From NCBI RefSeq assembly GCF_026914265.1, contig NC_069125.1:65895479-65959478 (forward strand): a stretch of DNA of 64,000 nucleotides, in the 5' to 3' direction. Numbering within the stretch: position 1 is the stretch's first letter; every line of letters starts with the position of its first letter. The notes under the pieces were generated by a model. The model had not been told where the DNA came from and did no database searches. It was given only the letters and a program-made list of their open reading frames with translations. Of this stretch, positions 13,833-24,016 are shown piece by piece. This DNA comes from Mya arenaria (taxonomy: Eukaryota; Mollusca; Bivalvia; Myida; Myidae). Both the position numbers and the translations under genes were made by a program.

Positions 13833-14560
13833 AACAAGAGGCCCAAAAGGGCCTATGCTCTACTGGCATGACTTTTGTGGTCATCTCAATCCAGAGCATG
13901 TATGTATGGGTAAAAGGCATCAGACATATAGTTTATGTTTTGTGTTTGGGTTACCTGAAAATGTAGCATGTTCAACATCTGAGCCCAGAAAGTATTGTAA
14001 GCAGATTAGTTGCATGAACTATTTTAATATGTGCCAAGTCATCTGACAAAAAAAAAAATGCTTTCAAAACTGTACTCATAGTAAAAATTTCTGTAGTTTT
14101 AAAAGTTAAAAAAAGTTGGTCAAAAGGTGAAAGTCAAGGGCATCCTAGGACAACATTGATCAATTTGAACAAACATTCACAATCAATTGTGCTGAGATGG
14201 ATGCACGAACACACAAAAAGATTTTCAAACCTTTCCAGATTTATGCTTACCAAACCTGTGAACCCGGGTGTGGCCAGTAATGACACCAGGTGCATAACTT
14301 AAACATTCACAACCAATTTGTTAAGATGAATGCACAAACTACAGAACTTAAAGCTAAAAAATGGCCTTTGGGCTTTCAACAAGAACAAGGCAGAGTAATT
14401 CACAAAATCAACTGCAGAAGCAAAAAGCAAATTGTCTCTCAAAATCCTAGACTTGCAAATTGTCTCCCTTAACTCTAGACTTGAATTTACATGTACATGT
14501 AAACTTGGCTAAAAATAGAATTCGCTCATGCAGACCTGGCTAAAAATAGAAAGCATTTCT
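13833..14560. repeat. Probable AACAAGAG element (GGCCC hairpin family), right end unclear
   Basis: AACAAGAG is followed by the hairpin GGCCC-AAAA-GGGCC, the same head layout as the neighbouring elements but with a different hairpin sequence. The interior has diverged repeats of 'cattcacaa(t/c)caattgt...gatgaatgcac(g/a)aac' at about 14170 and 14306. I cannot place the right end; it may be cut by the assembly gap at 14629. No coding sequence for the missing SPT6 5' exons was seen between 13745 and 14628. Confidence 0.5.
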
Positions 14561-14628
14561 TTGCAACTTTCATGGCCCATAATCTAGGCATTCATGGGCG
14601 GATCTGGCTGGTTTTCGAAAGGAACCGA

Positions 14629-14728
14629 NNNNNNNNNNNNNNNNNNNNNNNNNNNNNNNNNNNNNNNNNNNNNNNNNNNNNNNNNNNNNNNNNNNNNNNN
14701 NNNNNNNNNNNNNNNNNNNNNNNNNNNN
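14629..14728. other. Assembly gap (100 N)
   Basis: Exactly 100 N, the usual placeholder for a gap of unknown size. It separates the SPT6 side from a block that is partly duplicated at 17181. Sequence resumes with the same bases that lie 10 bases after a 16-G run in the second copy (17155-17170), so a G-run drop-out is a plausible cause. Confidence 0.95.
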
Positions 14729-15072
14729 ACAGTTCCTCCTGGGTCTGCTTCCTATGTTAAAAAAATCCCTCCATTTATACTTTGGAATTGAAAGTGAGGC
14801 TTTCATTCATTAGTTACCATCATTTGGAACTATTTCCAAACATTAAATTGAAAGTGAAAGTAGTTTTTTTTAAAAATGTCAAAAATATATAAGAAAATTA
14901 TATATTATTAATTTATATTATGTAATATAAGATTTTCACATTTCATACTCAAACACCAATATTCTATGGCTAAGCACTGTCAACTGGCCAAATTTCAACC
15001 AGATAGCTGTATAAATTAAGAATTTATAACAATTTAAAATAGGCCACCCCTCCAAAAGCTTCCTCTATATCA
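14729..15072. repeat. 344-bp direct repeat, copy 1
   Basis: By eye identical or nearly identical to 17181-17524, at an offset of 2452 bp. Copy 1 begins at the edge of the N gap, so its true left end is unknown. It diverges from copy 2 exactly at '...CTCTATATCA'. No gene is seen. Confidence 0.9.
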
Positions 15073-17180
15073 TTTAAGCAACATTTTTTCAGAAACAGAC
15101 TTCAAAACTCCTATAGTTCAGCTTCAGGCTATATGCAACACATACTGAAAGTTTGGCAATGATATATCAAACACTAAATGAATGAGACAAGTATTAGCAC
15201 CTGTGGTATTTTCATAAAAAGCAGAAACAGCCATTTCCCTCAAATGTTAAGCCGCAAACCTTTGAAGAGCCATTATTTCCTTATGCATTGGAATAATTTG
15301 ACCAAGTAAAGTTTTCCTTGTAGCTTTTAATGGTGTCTATAGAACAGCACCACAAAACTGGCCTGCCTACTCTTTTAAGATTTTTTCTAAGCAAAATAAG
15401 GTTTTTCCACTTCATCGGCTTAGTGTTTTATATAAAAAATGACATAGAGCCCAACTGAAATGCCTCAACTTGTCAAAATTTTGCTTTTCTGGTCCACTTA
15501 TATACAAAGGTAACAGAACTGTTCAGTTTAACACAAGAAATTTAGTGATAATGTGTTAATAGACAGTCTAAACAACACTATATGCCAAATTGTTGGCTTC
15601 CGGGACAAATGGCGCAACAAAGGAAATGGCAAAAAACACACCAAAACTTAAAGATTCATGACAACTGCTAGTGTTTTCATGTATGAGGTGGCTACATGAT
15701 GTAGAAAATGCAGAGATAGCATTATTATGCCCATTTTTAAAAAAAATTTACTTTAAGAATCTGTTTTGAAGGCTAGATTTGGCATTAAATTCAGAGTACA
15801 GCACTTCACTATTGTCTATAAGATGCTTATTTACACCTGATTTGCTATAAATCTCACTCATTGGAATCATTTACACACAAACAAACACTACAGAGTTGAC
15901 TAACATCTTCATTCTTCTGAAATATTGGATTCAGAGCTGCATCTCCTGGATTCAGATTGCAGGACTACCGCCTGGGGAAAAGGCCGCAGCTAACTGGAGC
16001 TTATTGGCACATCATGATCTGCAAGCAAGACACAAAAGCAATGTTTTACACAAATAAAACTATCTGCCACTACTGTTAAAGTTTGAAAAAGGCCTGTAAA
16101 CACTCATTTGAGGCATACACAACCTTTAATATAGTCATAAATGTGATAAATATGCAGAAAAGTTCATGAATTCAAAGATTTTCAGGACAAATTTAATAGA
16201 ATATATAGTCTTTTGGACATTTTGCAATCAGTTTTTAACAACTCAAAGGTAAACCTCATCTTATTGAGTACCCAGATGCATTTTGCAAGCATTCAAACCA
16301 GACATGCTTAGAATTTCTTCTTACTTGGAGATGGTATTCCTTTCTTGAAAATCCTTGCCGAGAGCCGGTATGGAAAACCACAGAGACCACAGTTTTACCA
16401 GCACTGGTTCTTGTCCTTGAAAATTCCTCTGTGGCTACAGCAACCAGGCTGGCTATTAAAATAAGCAATAAATTAGGGTTTTTAAAACATTTATACTGTA
16501 TTAAGGTTGTGTTTTTTAATGCATTAAGGGAAAAGGCTCTATTCTTTATGAAAGCTGCTCACTTTTTATTTATTTTGCCTTGAGAAATGTCAAGTTTTTC
16601 AATGAATAAATTGAATAAATGAATGAATTAATGAATATATATGAATGATTGATAGAATGAATTAATGAATTAATGAAAGGTGGCATTATTTCTTTAAAAT
16701 TGGGATCTCATTGTGTTGCTGTGATTGTTAAAGTATATGTTTTCTTGTCCATAAGCTGAAAATCATATGCACACTAAATAAAACATCATTCTGCATCCTA
16801 TGTGCAGTAAGTTTTGTTTAATTGCTTATAGAATTTGCAATTATTGTAATGTTTGCTTAAAAGAGCAAACAAAATGTGTGAATAGATGCACAATACAGAC
16901 CAAAGACTGATACAAGTCAGCAGTTTCATTAGAAAATAATATTATTATTAAAGCCACACCAGAAATGATTGACAACATGAAAGAAATTCATTTAGGAATG
17001 GAACAAACAGTCTCAATGGGCTTTTATGACCAAACTGTCTCACTTTGTACTTCAGTTTGGATACCATTTTCTAATATATTATCTTGAAGTACTTACAAAT
17101 TACAGCATGTTGGCAAACACCAAGTACAGCTTGGCCTCTGGTGGGCAGCTTGGTGGGGGGGGGGGGGGGGTCTTCAACAG
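15073..17180. other. Sequence between the direct repeats, no gene recognised
   Basis: About 2.1 kb of AT-rich sequence. The longest open frame (16256-16468, minus) resembles nothing I know and has no splice context. There is an A/T-rich low-complexity patch with repeated 'GAATGAATTAATGAAT' words at about 16600-16680, and a run of 16 G at 17155-17170. I looked for acidic exons of the SPT6 N-terminus on the minus strand and saw none. Confidence 0.6.
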
Positions 17181-17524
17181 ACAGTTCCTCCTGGGTCTGC
17201 TTCCTATGTTAAAAAAATCCCTCCATTTATACTTTGGAATTGAAAGTGAGGCTTTCATTCATTAGTTACCATCATTTGGAACTATTTCCAAACATTAAAT
17301 TGAAAGTGAAAGTAGTTTTTTTTAAAAATGTCAAAAATATATAAGAAAATTATATATTATTAATTTATATTATGTAATATAAGATTTTCACATTTCATAC
17401 TCAAACACCAATATTCTATGGCTAAGCACTGTCAACTGGCCAAATTTCAACCAGATAGCTGTATAAATTAAGAATTTATAACAATTTAAAATAGGCCACC
17501 CCTCCAAAAGCTTCCTCTATATCA
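17181..17524. repeat. 344-bp direct repeat, copy 2
   Basis: Second copy of 14729-15072. It ends where the inverted-repeat element at 17524 begins, and follows the 16-G run. The pair could be a local duplication, uncollapsed haplotypes or a misassembly. No coding sequence between the copies supports a retroelement reading. Confidence 0.9.
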
Positions 17525-17978
17525 GGCGTGAGACCACAGTTATTTTTACTATATGTTTCATATAGACACTAACCTGGCTTTTGACTTTATACACACCCCA
17601 ATTGAAAAACAAGGACATGGCATCTCTAGAACAATTCAAGACACAAAATATAATCACAAGAAAACACCATGTTAACCATTGACCCGACTGTCAAAATTGA
17701 GTTCAAATACATAACCCTTCCGCCAGGGAGTCAATCGGCTACAAACAACTAATTTTCAGACTTCCACAAGCTATGATTTTTCCAATATTTACATTGAAAA
17801 CTATCAATTTCTGCAATAGAGTGTCAACTTCAGTCAAGTTCTCTGCAAAAAGAACATTTTTTGCTTCTTTTTCATTCAATTTTAATAAAATATTGATACT
17901 TGAACACAAGCACTCTTTGTTTCTGTATTCACATCCGGATCTTGGTCAACGGGGGGCAGATAACTGTGGTCTTGAGCC
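17524..17978. mobile_element. 455-bp inverted-repeat element (MITE-like) just upstream of gene A
   Basis: The ends are inverted copies of each other: GGCGTGAGACCACAGTTAT on the left, and GGCTCAAGACCACAGTTAT when the right end is reverse-complemented. ATATC at 17519-17523 and again at 17979-17983 looks like a 5-bp target duplication. There is no coding capacity. The right end lies about 48 bp before the start codon of gene A, so it separates A from its ancestral promoter region. Gene B has no such element at the matching place. Confidence 0.65.
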
Positions 17979-18005
17979 ATATCCTGTACGTATTACAAGG
18001 TAATG

Positions 18006-18017
18006 TAAAGCGAAAGT
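18006..18017 (+). promoter_or_regulatory. IRF/ISRE-like motif before gene A
   Basis: TAAAGCGAAAGT lies 9 bases before the start codon of gene A and resembles an interferon-regulatory-factor site (GAAANNGAAA). The same 12 bases occur at the same place before gene B. It may simply be conserved 5' UTR; no experiment or search supports it. Confidence 0.25.
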
Positions 18018-18026
18018 GGATAGAAA

Positions 18027-21000
18027 ATGGAGTTTAAAAGGTTTATTATTCCCTCATCGTTCTATCCGCGTTACTTCTATTTTCACCAACGTCTACGTAG
18101 ATTTGTTCCAAAATTTCAGGATATTGTCGGTAAGCTAAGTTTGTGTTTAATATAATTATATAACGACCAATTATACAATTCATAAATATAAACAAATATA
18201 AGTACTTTACGTAGAGAGTGCTGACTTTTTACCTTGATTATTTTTTTTTAACAAGGAAAGAATGATTTCGCAAAATGTATATTGTTTGGCGAAACACACA
18301 TAGAAGACATCTTGAAAGCGTTTGATCAGTTTCAAAAAACAGTTGAAGTATTTGTCGGGAGGGACGATGCAATTAATGAGGAGGTCACGTGGAAGGAGCT
18401 GATTGTTGAAGACAATTCTATGGATGACGGAGCTGTTCGTGAATCCGTTAGGCCTCGGCCGTCTGGTGCAAGTTGTGGCTCCCGGATATGCGTAGTTCTT
18501 GTGAACAATGCCACTGTAAGTTATAAGTAGAGTTATTAGTGCCTTATCATAACAAACAAAACGCATGCCTTTTTTAATACTTGTAAATATATCAGTATTT
18601 TTATTTGTGTCATATTCTTTTAAATTATGTTTTCATTAAAAATTACACTGTTATGCTCTTGCAATATAAATTCATGCATAGACAGCGCGAAAGACTTCCC
18701 GTTTTTACCAGCCCTGAAACTTATTTTTCACGTTATGTTCATGGTCAAAAATATTTGGCGGTTTTACCATTTTCACTTAAATAGTGCAAGCCTTGGCTAG
18801 TGGGCCAGACTACGCTGGCTATGATTATGTACATTTATGTTCTATTATTTCCAGTGTAATGGACAGCCTGGTTTCACTATTTATGGAAAGAACAACATGA
18901 CGTGTTTGAATTGAAATATGGGCATTTAGTCTAGAATGCTGTTTAAAAATGAAATAACTATATACATTTGATATTGCATATAAATAGTAGAATTTTGATG
19001 TTCGTATATACATAAATAATTGAAGTTAAAAATGATAAGCAACATTCAACAATGTCTTTTCCAATAATATTAATAATATGAAAGCCTCTATATACCGATT
19101 TCAAATATGTCAACAGATTGAGGAATGGCAAAACTCATCTTCCGAGGAAAAGGGTCTTATTTTCTTCAATACAAACGACAGTCGTAATATGACAGATAAG
19201 ACAAAGTTGAACAAACTAATTCAGGCAGAACTGGAAACAAGAGTCATCTCATTGTTTGAAAGTATGTATTCTTTCATTAACAAACTGATTCCAAGAGGCT
19301 GTAAGGAGTTCAGCAATTTGACTCAGCATACTTGTTCCATTGACGAATCAAAAGTAGAAGAAGCTATTGGCGAAGTTGTGAGAGGTAGGTCAAATGCATG
19401 TTTTCCATAACGAACAATCTTTTATTCCATACTTAACACCCATTATTCATTGAACACACGTAGAATGATACTACATTATTCACATTTAATGTTTTAGAAT
19501 ATGCAAAAAAAGAGCCGGAAAAGAAAGATAAATCTGCTTTCATCTTCGCTATCAAAACAGTCGTCATTAAAAAGACACGCGCCACTTTTTGCGAGGACCT
19601 ATCAAAAGCATGCTGCCTGCCGCAGTCTGTCATACTAGATTTTCAGGGAGACACTTTTTTTGACGTCGAAAAGAAAATCATGGAACTTGAAGTAGATAAT
19701 GAAATAGATGTTACGAGCTCCGATGAAAGAAAATTAATGAAGATTGGGATGGAGCTTGTTAGCTTTATTGTTCAAGGTTTGCAAGATATCGAACACAAAT
19801 TCGTCAAGTTCATGAAGGTAAATTGTTTATTATAATTATAACTGTAATGAAATTTATTTCATTTTTATCTTTTATTAATGCTGAATATGTATGATGGTGT
19901 TAGGGAAATATGTATGCTTCACATTGCACTGAATATCTCATCAACAGGAACAAATTGTTTCCATCTCCATGTTGTCAAGGAAACAATTTGAGCTGACTGG
20001 AATCCTCCGGTCAACGAATGTACAGATTGACGTCCTACTCCCTACCATACTGAAAATACCTCGTGAACTACAACATAAACTATTGCAGTAGGTTTCCTAA
20101 CGCTGTTTTTCGCATTTTATCTTGGTACTTAAGCTTGACGAATGTATTATTTACAAATTGCACAAAACAGCCTTATACAAAATGAACTTAAATTCTTCGA
20201 AATGTACCAAGTTGTCAAGCACATGTCGAAAAAGACGTTTAACATGTTTGCTGTCAATATTTTAACCACATGTGTTTAATGTTATTTCTCTGCCACGAAT
20301 TAAGGAAATAGTGATATCAGACACTGATATCAGACACTGTTATCAGATTACCGCCTCCGTCCTTTTGTACGTAATACTTTGAACATACTAGAAATTATTT
20401 ACTTATATATATGTTTTAAGCAATACAATAAGTAGGCAATTGTATGGTGTCATTCAACTAATACGATGAGAAAAATAGTATCTAATAATGCATGCAAGGA
20501 ATTCAGTAGTTCAGTTATTTTGACAGGAATCACCCAGATGTCTCTGGTTGCGGGCACAGACATGGAAAGTTTGTGATTGACGTGAAGAAGGCTCTTGCAG
20601 AGGAGGAAAAGAAGAAAATTAGACATGAAATGAAAGAACACAGTTTCAACTTCGAATTAAATTCCGAAGTCATCAGATTCGTAAAGCAAGCTGGGTTTTG
20701 TGTAGAACAGGGATACAACATAAGAGCGCAAAAGAAGCAGCTTGATCCACCGTCTTACAATTATGGAAGTCTTGGCTGTTTTATGCAAAAAGAAGAAATA
20801 GATTCACAGGGTCTTCTGCTTGGTATTACATGTGGACATTGTGTATCAGGCTGCGATGAATCTATTGAGGTTTGTATTGACCTTGAAAATGAGTTCAAAC
20901 CGCTTGGAAAAGTTAAGTACAATTCAGCTCCAAATTGTCCTGAAGATGAATTTTTAGATATTGCAGCTATAGAAATAATGCTAAACGAGAACTATGTGAA

Positions 21001-21902
21001 TAAAGAGTTAAAAAGATCGGACGGGAGATATGCCAAGACTTGGGATGTTTTTGACGGAGAACTGCCAATAGGAAGTCAAGTTTATAAGCACACTTGTCAA
21101 AAGATATACGACGAAAATAAAGAATCCTCGGAAATGACTTTAGGAACTATTATATCGTCAGACTACATGGAAAAACCGGTGAAGGAAAAAATTACGCAGT
21201 TGGAAGACAGTTGCGAAACACTCCATCAATTACCTGGGCCATACTTCGTTCATATCGAATCAGAAAATAGTAAAATATGTCAATTCAATAATCTTTTTTG
21301 TTCAGTTTAAACTTAGATATATAGTATAGGGCCGATATAGTTCTTTTTTTTTCTTTGCGATTTACTTTTTATCCTACATCTGTAATATAGCTTTGATCGT
21401 CATATATTACTAAAAAAACGTTGAACATAATTAATAAACCTTGCAATTAACAAACCCTTGTTTACAGTTTCAGAGGAGCCGTTTTCGGTGAAAGGTGATA
21501 GTGGTGCGGTAGTTTGCGCAGATGATATGGACAGCGTTCAAAATGTTCATGTAATTGCACTTTTAACTGGAGCGATCGAAAAGAGGTCTACCGACGGATC
21601 GCTCAAGTATATTCACTCCAAAGGAAGCGTGTTTCATAAATTGTTAAGCGTCGTCAAAATTCAAGCAGACATGAAACTCTTGCCTGGTAAATACATAAAT
21701 ATTTCAATATTTATGCATGCTTTTACAATATATTACTTTATTATAATATAAAATATTATATTATTATTACTTCTTTTGGTATCAATGCATACGGTTGCAA
21801 ATACAAATTTACTGTTCGCATTTAGCCTGTGCAAAACCGAATGCTGGAGGTTCAGTAGCTGCGCCGGCGTCAACAACAACAACTACTCCTTCCGTGGATT
21901 AG
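18027..21902 (+). CDS. Intracellular PA-clan (trypsin-like) protease-domain protein, paralogue A
   Basis: Eight exons: 18027-18129, 18256-18515, 19117-19384, 19498-19817, 19948-20087, 20527-21269, 21468-21686, 21826-21902. All have GT/AG borders and matching phases, giving 709 aa. The N-terminus (MEFKRFIIPSSFYPRYFY) is basic/aromatic with no signal peptide. Residues 1 to about 360 match no domain I know. Exon 6 opens with a GCGHRHGKFVID block. The protease-like domain follows: TCGHCV with His468, DEFLDIAAIE with Asp508 and KGDSGAVVC with Ser623. Order and spacing (40 and 115 residues) fit a chymotrypsin-fold triad, with GDSGA in place of the usual GDSGG. Cys residues flank the His. The tail is Ala/Thr-rich (STTTTTPSVD). 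Proteolysis is inferred from motifs; the substrate is unknown. The nearest relatives are B (38798) and C (55300). Confidence 0.85.
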
Positions 21903-22311
21903 AGCATCATTGAAGACACACGTGTACCGCTTCATGGCGATGTTACGAACAAGGTGAAAGTTTTATGAAATTCGATTTGGATATATATAGAGGTGAATAG
22001 TTTGTTTCAGTGTAAGACCGTTATATATTTCACCGAGTGAGCATCCAGAAGCTGTATTTTACGATTGGCGTTTCAAACGGTGAAATGTCATTTTTATTTC
22101 ACTGATCAAAAATCTATTAATTACAGGAAAGCACATTATAAAGTTTCATCATATGCTCGTCGCCCCTGTGTAGCAATCTGTTTTGATTCATTGAATATGA
22201 CTTAATGCGTCTTGAAAATAATTAAGATACTATAACAACATAACCCGGTGGTAACTGAGGAATTGTCTGCCGCTAGTGCCACACTTGTCATTGCCGTCAA
22301 CGAACAGTTTC

Positions 22312-22317
22312 AATAAA
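22312..22317 (+). terminator. Candidate poly(A) signal of gene A
   Basis: AATAAA about 410 bp after the stop codon of gene A and the first canonical hexamer I noticed downstream. Position alone supports it. Confidence 0.3.
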
Positions 22318-24016
22318 ACAAGAACTTCTGATTTCTTACATTCTCAGGGAGGTACTTATTATGGGTGTAATTACAACGAGTGTTTTATTTCCTAACAAGC
22401 TGATTCTGTTATAAGAACTAGAATATGGTCTTCTACTGTGCTATTGAGGATTAAAACCAGAGTAACGATACCGCCTTCTGGCAACAACAGCGACAACAGC
22501 AACAAGGGACTGACCAAATCTTGTTAAGTTTAAATTACCATAAAACATTTATCTGATTTATAGCTCCCAATGCCATATTAGGGTTTAATAAACTGAAACA
22601 TGTAATTTCCTGTTGTTTATTCTGTCCACATTACGATAGTGTCTTTTATCATTTAATAAATAAATTAGATGGCTTTTTATAAAACAATTCAGATGATTTC
22701 ATACAGTACACTACACCTATATTTTAATATGTTATCTTTCTGTTCTTGTTTAAGGGCTGAACAATTTTGTTTCCTAAGTTCAATTTAATATATAATAACA
22801 TTTAAATGTTTAAGGTATTCGACGCACAATCTGTCAGTTTTTGATGTCTGGTGACCCCATAGTATTTTGGTATCATTTGAAAAGGGTTTATATGTAGTGT
22901 TGTAAAAAAGAAGATATATTTTTTATATTTTTATTTTTATTTTCCATAAGTCATACATAGTGTGTAAAAATCTAGGTTTGTTATTTTATACCTATTTTGT
23001 GTTGTTTCAATTTTTAATTCCATCAAGCATTTTTGTGTCTCTTTCAATCATATTTATTTTTTCAAACTAACACGGGACTCTAATATTGGAATTTTTTGGG
23101 GGGAATTTCTGGATAAACGTTATAAAGACAGCGATTCTGTGATATAGTTATGTAAATTAGTAATGTTAAGTTTATGGATGACATAGATATAAAATAACTG
23201 CATAATTTTTCAGATGTGTTGTTTTTGATAAATTACATTTTCTTATGCTTGAATGCAAACTCTCATGTTAGGAAACTTCCTTCTTCTCTGTAGTACTGAT
23301 ACTTATGTAAAAGCAACATTCAGCATTTTTCATTTCTCGTTTGTTCCATGCTTTGATTATATCATTTAATAATACAAATCAGCGTGATTGCCTTTGAAAA
23401 GTTTTAATTATTAAATTTATATCATGTTGTGTATATAATATATATGTATGATGTAAAAAAGTGTTTAGTTCCATTCCTGGCATAATTTATAAATGAAACA
23501 AATATGTGAAGTACTACAATCAACTTAGAATGATATCTGTTCTACACATAATTGCCGATTTAAAATTTTTTATTGTTGTTTAACTCAATGATTTGTAGCT
23601 TTACAATGAACTGGTAAAAGGTCTTTACATTATTAAACATCTAGTTCTACAAATAACACAATGATAACATTATGTACAGTCCAATTTTTATATGTTGGCT
23701 TACAAATAAATGGATTACAAGTATAAATGTTGTTTAATCGTTTTGAAATGTGAAAATGACCAGTAAATGACTGGTAGAAACCCTTTGACGTTATTTCATA
23801 TAACAGTAAAATGACATTATATCATCAATATGGGTTCTTATCAGACATATCAAATCAATACAGTAAGACGATTTTGACAAAAAAGTTGATGCTCACTAGC
23901 GGAATAAAGGGGGGCGCATGCCCCCGACCCAAATCGTACAAAAAGTCAACAATATGTTTATAATGCAACATTTCGGAAAATAATTTTCAGAGAAGGTAAC
24001 CCTAACAAAACCTGCC

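Larger units (their letters stand above)
17979..24000. repeat. Segmental duplication, copy A
   Basis: From ATATCCTGTA to about 24000 the sequence aligns with about 38752-46960, including coding exons, most introns and about 2 kb of 3' flank. Shared 3' landmarks are GTGACCCCATAGTATTTTGG (22849 / 44919), AAAGACAGCGATTCTGTGAT (23124 / 45386) and TGACTGGTAGAAACCCTTTG (23767 / 46702). The left break lies about 48 bp before the start codon. Copy A lacks the intron-6 repeat block, the SINE-like insertion and the LINE fragment found in copy B. Confidence 0.85.

Noticed and set aside
16256-16468. 70-codon minus-strand frame as an SPT6 5' exon
   Set aside because: SPT6 is strongly acidic there; this frame is basic, matches nothing and has no suitable splice sites.
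14729-17524. Direct repeats of 344 bp read as long terminal repeats of a retroelement
   Set aside because: No coding remnant, primer site or target duplication between or around them, and one copy abuts a gap. Misassembly or local duplication is simpler.
20573-21310. Single-exon 245-codon gene
   Set aside because: It is exon 6 of gene A read past its donor. B and C have the same layout, and the serine exon follows in phase.
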